Below the pieces are notes generated by a model, which saw only the letters and a program-made list of their open reading frames with translations, was not told the DNA's origin and ran no database searches. The position numbers were made by a program, and so were the translations under genes. From DASUCS01 sp041166385 (GTDB taxonomy: Bacteria > Actinomycetota > Acidimicrobiia > Acidimicrobiales > JACDCH01), in contig JBEEFW010000057.1 of assembly GCA_041166385.1 (NCBI GenBank), forward strand, positions 61,430-125,429: a stretch of DNA of 64,000 bases. The letters are read 5' to 3'. Below are positions 30,889-40,170 of the stretch, piece after piece (the first letter of the stretch is position 1; each line of letters begins with the position of its first letter).

Positions 30889-32550
30889 GTGAGTGGACAA
30901 ACGGCGCGGCGGCGCCAATCAGGACGATCCGTGGCGTGGCGTGGCCCGTCGTGGCGCGGTGTGGCGGCTGCATGCAGCGCGGCAGTGGCGTTGTTGACCG
31001 TCGGCGCGCCGATGGCGACGGCCGACCTCGCCGACTCGGCGCAGTCCACAGAAACCAGCGTCTTGGTGGTGGGGGTGTCGACCGATAGCGCAAGTGCGCG
31101 CGTTCTGGCACAGAACGGAGAGGTGTCCGACGAACTGGCGATCGTCAACGCAGTCGCGGCCGACGTGACCCCGGCTGAGTTGAAGGCGCTCCAAAACGAT
31201 CCGCAGGTCGCGGTGGTGCCCAACGCCCGGGTGGACGTCATGGGTGTCGCCGCTCCCGCGGTTCGCAAGCCGGCCGCCGTCTTCCCTGAGACGACAGGCG
31301 CGACCTCGCTCGACGACGATGCTGCAGGCAAGGGCGTCGCCGTCGCGGTCCTGGACACCGGGATCTCGCGTGTGAAGGACCTCAAGCGGATCGTTGGCGG
31401 TGTGGATCTCAGCGGCGAAGGCGATCCGTTCAAGGACAACTACGGTCACGGCACCTTCGTCAGCGGCTTGATTGCCGGCACAGGGCGGTCGTCAGACGGC
31501 GAGTACATGGGCGAGGCCCCCGGTGCATCGCTGGTGTCGATCAAGGTCGCGGGTGCGTCCGGAATCACGGACATGGCGACCGTCATCAGCGGCATCCAGT
31601 GGGCCGTGACGAACAAGGACGCGCTGCGCATCGGAGTTCTCAACATCTCGCTGGGCGCCCCGCCGTTCCCGTCGTCGGTGATCAACCCGCTCGATCAAGC
31701 GGTCGAGGCCGCGTGGCGCGCCGGGATCGTTGTGGTCACATCGGCCGGGAACACTGGCCCCATCAATGGCACGATCACGTCGCCCGGCGATGATCCGCTC
31801 GTCATCACGGCCGGCGCGATCGACGACCAGGGCACCGCGAGGCGCTCCGACGACACGATGGCCGCCTTCAGCGCCGTCGGCCCGACGGCCGTTGATGGCT
31901 GGTTCAAACCTGACCTCGTCGCATCTGGCCGGTCAGTCGTCAGTCTGCGGGTGCCTGGTTCGGTGATCGACACCGCCAATCCCTCCGCTCGGATCGGTGA
32001 CGCCAACTTCGTCGGCTCGGGTACGTCGTTCAGCGCGGCGATCACCAGCGGCGCGGCTGCGCTGCTGCGCCAGCTGCACCCCACCTGGAGCCCGGATCGG
32101 ATCAAGGGCGCGCTGCTCGCGGGGACATCTCCTGGACCGGCCGGTAACCCCTTCGTCGATGGCTTCGGATCGCTCAACGTGGCGAAGGCCACGCGGGTCA
32201 CCGCGGTACTGAACCAAGTGGCTCCCACCACACCCACTGCACCGGGCACCACCGTGTCGTTGTTCCTCACCGGCGCGGGCTCGGCGTGGAACGGGTCTTC
32301 GTGGAACGGTTCGGCCTGGAACGGGTCTTCGTGGAACGGTTCGGCCTGGAACGGCTCCGCCTGGAACGGGTCTTCGTGGAACGGTTCGTCGTGGAACGGT
32401 TCGGCCTGGAACGGTTCGAGCTGGAACGGTTCGAGCTGGAACGGTTCGAGCTGGAACGGTTCGGCCTGGAACGGTTCGGCCTGGAACGGCTCGAGCTGGA
32501 ACGGCTCGAGCTGGAACGGTTCGAGCTGGAACGGCTCGGCCTGGAACTGA
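30889..32550 (+). CDS. Subtilase 2: secreted S8 peptidase with C-terminal W-N-G-S-S/A repeats
   Basis: 553 aa, GTG 30889 preceded by GAAGGGG. The basic N-terminus and VAAACSAAVALLTVGAPMATA form a signal peptide, then comes an I9-like propeptide. The subtilisin domain has Asp near 156 (VAVLDTGI), His near 186 (GHGTFVSGLIAG), oxyanion Asn (VTSAGNTGP) and Ser near 379 (GSGTSFSAAITSG). The tail is 18 pentapeptides, W-N-G-S followed by Ser or Ala. It is more like subtilase 3 than subtilase 1. The TGA shares its A with the ATG of the GGDEF/EAL gene (TGATG), so translation is coupled. Confidence 0.94.
   Translation: MSGQTARRRQSGRSVAWRGPSWRGVAAACSAAVALLTVGAPMATADLADSAQSTETSVLVVGVSTDSASARVLAQNGEVSDELAIVNAVAADVTPAELKALQNDPQVAVVPNARVDVMGVAAPAVRKPAAVFPETTGATSLDDDAAGKGVAVAVLDTGISRVKDLKRIVGGVDLSGEGDPFKDNYGHGTFVSGLIAGTGRSSDGEYMGEAPGASLVSIKVAGASGITDMATVISGIQWAVTNKDALRIGVLNISLGAPPFPSSVINPLDQAVEAAWRAGIVVVTSAGNTGPINGTITSPGDDPLVITAGAIDDQGTARRSDDTMAAFSAVGPTAVDGWFKPDLVASGRSVVSLRVPGSVIDTANPSARIGDANFVGSGTSFSAAITSGAAALLRQLHPTWSPDRIKGALLAGTSPGPAGNPFVDGFGSLNVAKATRVTAVLNQVAPTTPTAPGTTVSLFLTGAGSAWNGSSWNGSAWNGSSWNGSAWNGSAWNGSSWNGSSWNGSAWNGSSWNGSSWNGSSWNGSAWNGSAWNGSSWNGSSWNGSSWNGSAWN
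32287..32550 (+). repeat. 15-bp tandem repeat array encoding 18 W-N-G-S-S/A pentapeptides (subtilase 2)
   Basis: TGG codons recur every 15 bp from 32287 to 32542, 18 in total. The unit is TGGAACGG(T/C/G)TCN(T/G/A)C(G/C), with variation mainly at silent positions and at the fifth residue (Ser or Ala). The array runs to the last two codons of the gene, so the protein ends in Trp-Asn. Confidence 0.95.
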
Positions 32551-35339
32551 TGGCCGCGCAACGCGAGCGTGGGCGGGGACTCCCGCCCGCGGCCCGCCTC
32601 ACCGTTCTGATCGCGTTCCTCGGCGGCGTGTTCACAGTCGGCCTCGCTACGACGACGATCGTGACGGGACCGGGGGTGCCCCGCGACTCGACGGCGACGG
32701 CGATGCTCCTCACCGCGCTCGTCGTGGCCAGCTGGGTGTGGCCGCTCGTCATCTATCGAGAGTCGAGCACCGAATCCGAGGCTGTGCACCTCGACGAGGG
32801 CTTCTTGGTCATCATGGTCGTGGTGCTGCCGCCGGCGGTGGTGGTGGTCGGATTCGCCGTGGCCATCGTGCTCGCGCAGTTCGCCCGCCGCCGCCCGGTC
32901 GTCAAGTCACTGTTCAACTTCGGACAGATGCTCGTTGCCGCCGGGTTGGCAGTGTTCATCTTCCACGCGTTGGTCGGTACGCGACCCGAGCCCACGCCAA
33001 CCGTGCTCGCCGTCGCCGGTATTGCGGCGCTCGTCTTCTTTGTCGTCAACACGCTCGCCCTCGGAGCCATCTTGGCCACCACCGGAGCGCCGCTCCGCCG
33101 GGCGCTTCGGGACGGACTCGAGATTCGGTTGTTGCTCGTCGGGGCCAGCGTCGCACTCGGGCTCCTGGCTGCTCTTGCGATCAGCGCGTACTCGTGGTCG
33201 CTGGTGTTGGCCATCGTGCCCATGCTCGTCCTGCGGCAGGTGCTGGCTGGCCACTTCCAGGCCCGCCACGACCGCATCCGGCTGCGGGGACTCCTGGACA
33301 CCACTCTCGAAGCGCATCGGTCGATCAGCGAAGGCCGAGCTACCGATGTACTCCTGGACGCGGCGCGCACGCTGTTGCGCTGCCCCACGGCAACGCTGGT
33401 CGACCATCCAACTCCCGGCGCGGTCTGTGCGCAGCTCGGCGTCGACGGACGTTGGCTCGAAATCTCAGGACGAAGCCGGCTGGAACCATTCGACGACGCC
33501 GACCGTGCGCTGCTCGAGGCGCTGGCCGCGGTCGGTTCGGGAGCACTGAGCAACGCGACCTTGTTCGACCAGGTCCGCTACCAACGCAACCAGCTCGAAA
33601 CCATCACCTCGAGTCTGGGTGAGGGCGTGTGCGCTGTCGACCGCGAGGGTCACCTCACCTTCATCAATCCGGTTGCGCAAACCCTGTGCGGCGGCTTGTA
33701 CGCGGACGAGAACGACCCGCAGCCGGCGCCAAGCTTTCTGGCGGTGCCCGCGCTACGCGCCATCGAACTCGAAGGTCTTGTCCGCAACGACGACACCACC
33801 TTCCAACGAGCCGACGGGTCTGTCTTTCCCGTAGCGTTCACCGCGTCCCCCATTCTCAACGGCGACACCGCCGTAGGTGCGGTCATCGCTTTCCGCGACA
33901 TCGCGGAACGCAAGCTCTTCGAGGAGCAACTCGCTCGTCACGCGTTTCACGACGCACTCACGTCGCTGCCGAACCGTCGTCTCTTCCTCGATCACCTCGA
34001 CCACGCGATTCGCCGATCCGTTCGCAGCAACGAGACGCATGCGGTTCTCTTCCTCGACGTTGATCGGTTCAAGCTCATCAACGACAGTCTCGGGCACAGA
34101 GCTGGCGATCAACTCCTCGTTGCCATCGCCGAACGGGTGCAACAAGCTCTGCGTCCCGGCGACCTGCTCGCCCGCTTCGGCGGTGACGAATACACCGTGC
34201 TGTTGGAGAACGTGACCGAGAGCGACGCCGTGACCGTGGCGCGTCGAATCGTCACCCAGCTGTGCGAGCCCATCTCTCTCGGTGATCACGAGATCGTCGC
34301 GACACTCAGCATGGGCATTGCCGTCACGGCCCCTGACAAGACGCGCGACGACATCCTCCACGACGCCGACGTCGCCATGTATCAAGCCAAGGCAAAGGGC
34401 CGCACCGGGCACTTCGAGATCTTCGACCCCGCCGCAATGGGGGCGCGCTCGCCGGAACGACTCGACCTCGAAACGGCGCTGCGGCGGGCCATCGACGCCG
34501 GAGAGCTCGAGGCGTACTACCAGCCCCTCGTCTCAGTCGCCCGCGGCACCTGCATCGGCGCTGAGGCGCTGATTCGGTGGAATCACCCAGAGCGGGGCCT
34601 GCTGCCGCCGAGTGAATTCATCGGTCAGGCGGAAGAGACAGAACTCATCCTTCCGATCGGTCGACTCGTACTCGAGCAAGCGTGCTGGCGCGCACGGTCG
34701 TGGCGCGATCAATTCGGCTCCCCGCTCAGCATGAGCGTCAACCTCTCGCCGCGCCAGTTCCTCCAGCCGCGACTCGTCGACGAAGTGGCCGAGATACTCG
34801 AGACCACCGGCGTCGATCCCGCCCAGATCTGCCTCGAGATCACCGAGTCGCTGGCGATGAGCGACGTCGAGTGGGTCACCCAAGTACTCCTCGGTCTCAA
34901 GGGTCTCGGCGTGCGAGTCGCAATCGACGACTTCGGTACCGGTTACTCATCGCTCGGCTATCTCAAGCGGTTCCCTGTCGACGTCGTCAAGATCGATCGC
35001 AGCTTCGTGGACGGACTCGACAAGAGCGCAGTGGACACCGCCATCGTCGCGGCGGTCATCGGCCTCGCCAGCGCGGTCGGCATGACCACGGTTGCAGAAG
35101 GAGTCGAGACGGAGGCGCAGCTCGACAAGCTTCGTGCTCTCGGATGCGACACGGTGCAGGGTTTCTATCTCGCCAAGCCGATGCCGGCGTCCGCCATGGA
35201 AGCACTGCTGTGGGCGCAAACAGAAGAGTCCGTGCACTTGGTGTCAATCGCCAAGAGTCGCCTCGACGCCGGAGCATTCGATGCCATCGGCGAGGGCCTG
35301 CGGAGGTCGAAGGCCTTCGCAGGCAGCGCAGCTTCCTAG
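32550..35339 (+). CDS. Membrane c-di-GMP enzyme: multi-TM sensor, GAF, PAS, GGDEF, EAL (coupled to subtilase 2)
   Basis: 929 aa from ATG 32550, which shares one base with the subtilase stop. An open frame back to 32286 is the alternate reading of the repeats. The N-terminal 240 residues contain about seven to eight hydrophobic segments, similar in layout to the partner of subtilase 1. Then follow a GAF-like region, PAS (VCAVDREGHLTFINP, AFRDIAERKLFEEQL), GGDEF (FGGDEYTVLL, a tolerated F-to-Y variant) and EAL (GAEALIRWNHPERG, AIDDFGTGYSSLGYL, TVAEGVET). It could make or break c-di-GMP. Convergent with the histidine kinase downstream. Confidence 0.93.
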   Translation: MAAQRERGRGLPPAARLTVLIAFLGGVFTVGLATTTIVTGPGVPRDSTATAMLLTALVVASWVWPLVIYRESSTESEAVHLDEGFLVIMVVVLPPAVVVVGFAVAIVLAQFARRRPVVKSLFNFGQMLVAAGLAVFIFHALVGTRPEPTPTVLAVAGIAALVFFVVNTLALGAILATTGAPLRRALRDGLEIRLLLVGASVALGLLAALAISAYSWSLVLAIVPMLVLRQVLAGHFQARHDRIRLRGLLDTTLEAHRSISEGRATDVLLDAARTLLRCPTATLVDHPTPGAVCAQLGVDGRWLEISGRSRLEPFDDADRALLEALAAVGSGALSNATLFDQVRYQRNQLETITSSLGEGVCAVDREGHLTFINPVAQTLCGGLYADENDPQPAPSFLAVPALRAIELEGLVRNDDTTFQRADGSVFPVAFTASPILNGDTAVGAVIAFRDIAERKLFEEQLARHAFHDALTSLPNRRLFLDHLDHAIRRSVRSNETHAVLFLDVDRFKLINDSLGHRAGDQLLVAIAERVQQALRPGDLLARFGGDEYTVLLENVTESDAVTVARRIVTQLCEPISLGDHEIVATLSMGIAVTAPDKTRDDILHDADVAMYQAKAKGRTGHFEIFDPAAMGARSPERLDLETALRRAIDAGELEAYYQPLVSVARGTCIGAEALIRWNHPERGLLPPSEFIGQAEETELILPIGRLVLEQACWRARSWRDQFGSPLSMSVNLSPRQFLQPRLVDEVAEILETTGVDPAQICLEITESLAMSDVEWVTQVLLGLKGLGVRVAIDDFGTGYSSLGYLKRFPVDVVKIDRSFVDGLDKSAVDTAIVAAVIGLASAVGMTTVAEGVETEAQLDKLRALGCDTVQGFYLAKPMPASAMEALLWAQTEESVHLVSIAKSRLDAGAFDAIGEGLRRSKAFAGSAAS

Positions 35340-35351
35340 AGGTCCGTCTAA

Positions 35352-36749
35352 CTACGCGGCGGGCGCGATGGGGATCGTGGCGTGCAGGGTCGTACCGTTC
35401 TCCGCGCTGCTCGTGACATCCAGGGTGCCTCCCACTGCCTCGACGCGGTCGCGGAGGCCGACGAGCCCGGAGCCGCGCCGCGGATCGGCGCCGCCGACGC
35501 CGTTGTCGTGGATCGCGACGCGCACGGACCCGTCGTCGACGTGGACAGCCACGTCCACCACCGACGCCTGAGCGTGCTTCGCTGCGTTCGTCAATCCTTC
35601 CGACACGACGTAGTAGGCGGCCACTTCGACCGCCTCCGGCAGGCGGCGGTCGGTCTGCACCTGGAGTTCGACGGGGAGCCCAGAACGGCGAGCGAGCGTC
35701 CTGAGGGCCGGGGCCAAGCCTCCCCTGGAGAGGATGGCGGGATGGATGCCGCGGGACACCTCTTGGAGTTCCTCGACGACCCCGATCAGCCCCTGCGCGG
35801 CGCGCGAGAGTTGTGCCTTGATCTCGTCCATTTCAGGCGGCACCGCCGCATCCGTCGCGCGCAGTTCCAGCCCCAGCGAGACCAACCGCTGCTGCACGCC
35901 GTCGTGCAGGTCGCGCTCGATGCCCCGGCGCGCCGCGTCGGCTGCGGCCACGACGCGCGCCCTCGAGGCGGCCAACTCGTTCCTGCTCTCCTCCAACGAC
36001 GTCGCCATCGTGTTGAACGAGCGCTGCAGCGTTTCGATCTCGCCTGCGCCGGTCTCGGCCATGCGCGCTCCGAGGTCTCCACCGGCCAGGCGACCCGCCA
36101 TCGTGGATGCTCGGCGAAGCGGCGTGACGATGGACGTGGTGAGGTAGAGGCCGTACGCGATGACGATGGCGACCGACGCGATGAGCCCGCCGATAGCGCC
36201 CGTGGCTGCCCAGCGGCTCACGTCCTCGGCTCGACGTTGCCGCGCCTGCGCGAGCCCGCGCTCCTCCGAGAGGAGTTGGTCGAACTTGGCCCGGAGCACG
36301 TCGACGCGCTCCTTGCCGTCTGCGGTAGCGGCCACTGATCCGGCCGACGGATCGTCGCGCCGTGCCGCGTCGACCAGCGGCACCGAGTACTCCGTAACGT
36401 ACGCCTGGATCGCCGCGCCGATCTCATGAGCCCGTGCATCCTGCGCCGGAACCTGGACGGTGTCCTCGAGCGTGCGGATGGCGTCGGGGAGTGCTGCCTG
36501 CGCCTCTTGCCACGGCTGAAGAAAGACCTCGTCGTGGGTGATCACGAATCCGCGTTCGCCGGTTTCGACGTCGATGACGAGCCGCTCCACCTCGTGGGTC
36601 GCGATGAGCACGCTCGCCGATTCGTCGACGCGTGCTGACGCGTCCCGCTCCGCACGCTGCGCAAGCAACAGGATTGCGAAGGAGGTCCCGACGACGAGCG
36701 CGAGCGCGGCCGTCGCCACCAGCAGCCGTGCCCTCAGGCTCCGGTTCAC
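35352..36749 (-). CDS. Membrane sensor histidine kinase, CHASE3-HAMP-HisKA_3 (NarL-type)
   Basis: 465 aa, GTG start. A first membrane helix (LLVATAALALVVGTSFAILLL) and a second (GAIGGLIASVAIVIAYGLYL) frame a CHASE3-like external domain with ETGERGFVITHDEVFLQPW. HAMP follows, then HisKA_3 with the phospho-acceptor in GIERDLHDGVQQRLVSL and an HATPase with SEGLTNAAKHA, IHDNGVGGAD and GSGLVGLRDRVEAVGG. Such kinases signal to LuxR/NarL response regulators. None is adjacent, so it is an orphan here. Confidence 0.92.
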   Translation of the reverse strand: MNRSLRARLLVATAALALVVGTSFAILLLAQRAERDASARVDESASVLIATHEVERLVIDVETGERGFVITHDEVFLQPWQEAQAALPDAIRTLEDTVQVPAQDARAHEIGAAIQAYVTEYSVPLVDAARRDDPSAGSVAATADGKERVDVLRAKFDQLLSEERGLAQARQRRAEDVSRWAATGAIGGLIASVAIVIAYGLYLTTSIVTPLRRASTMAGRLAGGDLGARMAETGAGEIETLQRSFNTMATSLEESRNELAASRARVVAAADAARRGIERDLHDGVQQRLVSLGLELRATDAAVPPEMDEIKAQLSRAAQGLIGVVEELQEVSRGIHPAILSRGGLAPALRTLARRSGLPVELQVQTDRRLPEAVEVAAYYVVSEGLTNAAKHAQASVVDVAVHVDDGSVRVAIHDNGVGGADPRRGSGLVGLRDRVEAVGGTLDVTSSAENGTTLHATIPIAPAA

Positions 36750-36792
36750 GCTTCGGCTCCCTGCGCTTGCAGGGCGGCACCTGTCACCAGGA

Positions 36793-38601
36793 TCACGCGC
36801 GACGGCGGCGTCGAAGCGCGATCGCGATCGCAGCGACGACGAGGAGTGCGACCACGATCGCGATGATCATCCCGGCCGACGAGCTGGTTCCCGATCCACC
36901 AGTCGCCGGCGACCCCGCCGGGGGAGGAGGAGCTTGCGGAAAGTTCGGCACTACGGGAGCGGCGGTTGGCACCGCACCGCGCTGCTTCGCCCGAGGCAGC
37001 GCGTCAGCGAGGAACACCGGGTTCCCGATGGCGGTCAAGGCGACATCGTTCGCCACGTCGACGCGCCAGAACGTACCGAGCGGTCCTTCTCCGGTGTCGC
37101 GTGTCGCGTCGATCGTGGTGGTGAACGGATCGCCGATGATGGGGATGCGCTGCACCTCGGTGCCATTGCGGCTGACGACGACGGTCTGGCCTTCGCCGCC
37201 GTGCACCGTGACGTCGAGCTGCGCGCTGCGACCGATGACTGTGTCACCGAAGGTGCCGTGGGCTCCGTCAGCTGTGCGCGCGTCGAGGTCGAGCGTGGGG
37301 CTGGCGTCCGCGCCGAGCGACTGGACGTACGCGTGACCGGCGCGTAGCGCGTCGACTACCGCCGCGCGCGACAGCCGCTCGGCGTGGATCATCGTCGCGG
37401 TCTGGCCGTAGTCCGGCCCGAGCTTGTCGTCTGATCCGGACACGGCCGTGATCCGGTGTCCCTGCTGCAGCAGCGACTCCCACAGATCGATCGCGGTCCC
37501 GACGAATGGGTTGGGTATGCCGTCCTTGCCGGGCTCCGGGCGGTCGAGGGTCGCCGGGTCGACGATTGCGGGACCGGTGACGACCTCGATGGTGTCGACG
37601 AGATCCCAGTCGATGTGGTCGCCCAGTCGGAACTCGCAACCTCGACAGAAGGCGGCGAGCGCCTCACCCGGGAAGATCGTGGGGTGCGCGACTTGGAACA
37701 CCGCGCCGTCGTCGACCGCTCCGCGCTGTATCGCCCTGATGTCGACGCCTTCGAAGCCCTGCCTGTAGTCGAGCGACGATGGTGTCTCGCCCAGCACGAT
37801 TGCATGACCGAAGTACGTGATCACCTCGCGTCCGGGCCACACGAGCAGGTCGGGGTTGGCGCGTTGGGCTGGGCCGAGTTCTCCCCACTGGACGTCGGTC
37901 ACGTACTCCGTGACCGGAACGATGTCGAGCTTCGCCTTGCGTGCGAACTCGATCATGGTCGCCGGATCGGGACCCTTGTCGTTCGAGTGGTACGCGTGCA
38001 GATGGAGATCGGCGCGGTACCAAGCGGGCGTATCGCGCGCGACGAAGGACGGATCGACGAAATCGGGCATCCACGCCGCCCCGACCGTTGCAGCCAGGCA
38101 GCGAACGCTCACCGACCAGGTCGCGCCGTCGGTCTGCACGGCGCCGAACCCGAGCTCGACCGACCATGTGCCCGGCTCGATCGGCCCCGGCACGTAACCC
38201 CGCTCAGCTTTGTCCGCCTGCACGAACACCGGCGCCTGGCCCTCGGCCACCTTGCCCTGGCGGCTGCCCGACCACCCGCGAAACGCCGCGGGATCGTGCG
38301 GCCCGCGCTGATCCCACAACCCGAGGTCGACCACCGTCTTGTCGGTGGCCGTGTCGGCGCCATTGCTGTGCCACGAGTAGCCGATTTCGATTCGCGTTGT
38401 TCCGGCCGTCACCGCAACGGGCAGCTCTCGGTAGTTGTTGACATCGTCAGTGGTCAGCGAGCCGCTGAGCTCGATCGGGGGCCCGTCCGGACGACACTCG
38501 GGCGCGGCAGGTTGGGTCTGCGCCGGCGCGGAGGCGGACGTGCTCGCGAACGCGACGATGATCCCCACGACGACCGCGATGCGGCCGACTCGGTAACGCA
38601 T
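36793..38601 (-). CDS. Surface-anchored PHP-domain metallohydrolase (CehA/McbA-like)
   Basis: 602 aa. A signal peptide (IAVVVGIIVAFASTSASAPA), an N-terminal beta-rich region of about 165 residues (Rib/PPC-like), then a PHP domain with RADLHLHAYHS at its start and WPGREVITYFGHAIVLG, FQVAHPTIFPG and TAVSGSDDKLG metal-ligand segments. The C-terminus is Pro/Gly-rich, then has one membrane helix (AGMIIAIVVALLVVAAIAIAL) and RRRRRA, like a surface tail anchor without an LPxTG motif. It is probably a phosphoesterase or esterase acting outside the membrane; the substrate is unknown. Confidence 0.85.
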   Translation of the reverse strand: MRYRVGRIAVVVGIIVAFASTSASAPAQTQPAAPECRPDGPPIELSGSLTTDDVNNYRELPVAVTAGTTRIEIGYSWHSNGADTATDKTVVDLGLWDQRGPHDPAAFRGWSGSRQGKVAEGQAPVFVQADKAERGYVPGPIEPGTWSVELGFGAVQTDGATWSVSVRCLAATVGAAWMPDFVDPSFVARDTPAWYRADLHLHAYHSNDKGPDPATMIEFARKAKLDIVPVTEYVTDVQWGELGPAQRANPDLLVWPGREVITYFGHAIVLGETPSSLDYRQGFEGVDIRAIQRGAVDDGAVFQVAHPTIFPGEALAAFCRGCEFRLGDHIDWDLVDTIEVVTGPAIVDPATLDRPEPGKDGIPNPFVGTAIDLWESLLQQGHRITAVSGSDDKLGPDYGQTATMIHAERLSRAAVVDALRAGHAYVQSLGADASPTLDLDARTADGAHGTFGDTVIGRSAQLDVTVHGGEGQTVVVSRNGTEVQRIPIIGDPFTTTIDATRDTGEGPLGTFWRVDVANDVALTAIGNPVFLADALPRAKQRGAVPTAAPVVPNFPQAPPPPAGSPATGGSGTSSSAGMIIAIVVALLVVAAIAIALRRRRRA

Positions 38602-38678
38602 CGGTGCAGTATCGCGGTCGCGAGCGATCCAGCGAGCCAGATCTTTTAGAAGGTTCTTGCTCGGTACCGACGCGGGCC

Positions 38679-39209
38679 CTACTCGAGCGCCGGATCCTCG
38701 GTCCCGTCGAAACCGAAAGGACCGTCGTGATCACGCTGAGGAGCAATCTGCGCAAGCACGAGCACACACCCGAGCGCGACCATCGACAATGCAGTTCGCA
38801 GGAGGTGAAACGCGTCCCACTGATCCCGGATCGACGACCAGTCACCCGGTGGCCGTGATGGCGACCACCCTTGCAGTTCGCGGTTGATGGGCACGTTCAC
38901 CATGACGCTCGAGATTCCAAGCGCAACGAGGCAGACGAACGCAAGGACGGCCACCCGTGAGGCGAAGCGCGTCTGTCGAAGACGCCAGGCGAGAGCGCCT
39001 GTCGCAAGTCCCGCGAGAACACCGACGACCGACGCGAGGGGAGTGACATGTTGGGTCATCGGTTGCTGGATGCGGATGTACGTCTCGGCGTCCAATCCCC
39101 GCGTCACGGGCGTGATCACGAGCAGCGTGCCGAGAAACACACTCACCAGGATCACGAGGAGCGAAAGCGCGAGCAGGATGAGGTTCAACTCGATCCGGTT
39201 CATCTTCAT
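38679..39209 (-). CDS. DUF1772 (anthrone oxygenase-like) membrane protein
   Basis: 176 aa with four hydrophobic segments (LILLALSLLVILVSVFLGTLL, SVVGVLAGLATGALAW, VAVLAFVCLVALGISSVMV, LLRTALSMVALGCVLVL). The conserved NVPINRELQGW plus a following DWSSIRDQWDAFHLLR match DUF1772, a family that includes fungal anthrone oxygenases. Its enzymatic role in bacteria is unproven. It lies 6 bp downstream of the alpha/beta hydrolase gene on the same strand, so both are probably in the TetR-controlled unit. Confidence 0.82.
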   Translation of the reverse strand: MKMNRIELNLILLALSLLVILVSVFLGTLLVITPVTRGLDAETYIRIQQPMTQHVTPLASVVGVLAGLATGALAWRLRQTRFASRVAVLAFVCLVALGISSVMVNVPINRELQGWSPSRPPGDWSSIRDQWDAFHLLRTALSMVALGCVLVLAQIAPQRDHDGPFGFDGTEDPALE

Positions 39210-39215
39210 CGGCGC

Positions 39216-40130
39216 CTACGAGCGCTCGAGGAGGTGTCGCCGCAGGAACGACAGCTCAGCTTCGACGGCTTGTTCGTGGCCGCCCAAGAAAGGCTCGTAG
39301 TGCCCGCCGGGCATCCGGACGAGCTCGGCGCACGATGCTCGCTGTGCCGCGCGGACGGCGGGCGCGGCGAGCGCAGACTGATCCTGGTCGCAGACGACCA
39401 CCAACAGCGGACACTGCACGCGCGACGCGACGCGGCCCGGCCGGTAGAAGCCGACGCGGAGCGCGGAGCGGGCGGCGACCTCTTGCTGCCAGTCCGGGTA
39501 GCTGTTGTCGGGGTTCAACGCGTTGTCGCCGTCGCTCGCGTCCGGCGTCGTCAGGGCGGCCACCGTTCCCGGTTCGCCGGCGAGCGGCACCAGCAGCGGC
39601 TGACGCCCGACCAGGCTGCCGAGGGCGTCAAGGACGGCTCGGTCAATGAATCGCAGCAGCGCGAGCGGCTTCTGGTGGCGCGTCGCATTGCGTGCGGCCG
39701 CCTGACCATCCGCGTTCGGCGACTGCGCGATCGCCGCCGCCAGCTGCGGATTGCGCGCCGCGACACGCAAAACGTGGCCACCCGAAAGGGAGAAGCCCCA
39801 GATCGCGGTCCTCGTCGGGTCGACTCCTGGCAGCATCGAGGCGAACGCGATCGCGGCGTGCCAGTCGGCGAGCTGCTCGCGGATGCGCACGACCTGGCGC
39901 GGCTGTCCTCCGCTCTCGCCGAGATGGCGGTAGTCGAAGGCGAGCACGGTGAATCCGGCTTCGTGGAACCGCTTGGCGAACAGGTCGGTGCCCGGCTCCA
40001 TCGTCACTGCGAAGCCGCCGGCCATGACCACGCACGCGCCGTTGGTTCCCGGGTAGTGCCAGGCCGCGCACGTCGTGTCGCCACTGGCGAAGTGCAGCTT
40101 CTCCCGCTGTCGGAGGTTCGGAGGTGGCAT
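39216..40130 (-). CDS. Alpha/beta hydrolase
   Basis: 304 aa from ATG 40130; the frame is open to 40394, but that would run through the divergent TetR gene. The nucleophile elbow is AIWGFSLSGGH, the oxyanion region GACVVMAGGFAVTMEPG, the acid follows VVVCDQDQSALAAPA and the His is in MPGGHYEPFLGG. The family includes DltD/X-Pro-like and dienelactone-type hydrolases; the substrate is unknown. It is divergent from TetR across a 40-bp gap that holds a perfect operator-like dyad. Confidence 0.87.
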   Translation of the reverse strand: MPPPNLRQREKLHFASGDTTCAAWHYPGTNGACVVMAGGFAVTMEPGTDLFAKRFHEAGFTVLAFDYRHLGESGGQPRQVVRIREQLADWHAAIAFASMLPGVDPTRTAIWGFSLSGGHVLRVAARNPQLAAAIAQSPNADGQAAARNATRHQKPLALLRFIDRAVLDALGSLVGRQPLLVPLAGEPGTVAALTTPDASDGDNALNPDNSYPDWQQEVAARSALRVGFYRPGRVASRVQCPLLVVVCDQDQSALAAPAVRAAQRASCAELVRMPGGHYEPFLGGHEQAVEAELSFLRRHLLERS

Positions 40131-40139
40131 CAGCCTAAC

Positions 40140-40157
40140 TATACGGTCGTACGTATA
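40140..40157. promoter_or_regulatory. Operator-like palindrome between hydrolase and TetR gene
   Basis: TATACG (40140-40145) and CGTATA (40152-40157) form a perfect 6-bp dyad with a 6-bp spacer. It fills the centre of the 40-bp intergenic region between two divergent starts (40130 and 40171) and overlaps a TATAT stretch that could be a -10 box. This is the standard place for an autoregulating TetR operator. Confidence 0.65.
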
Positions 40158-40170
40158 TATTGTCGAACTG

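Noticed and set aside
32286..32549. LERFE-type N-terminal extension of the GGDEF/EAL protein
   Set aside because: It is the alternate-frame reading of the subtilase repeats; ATG 32550 fits the stop-start overlap and the first membrane segment.
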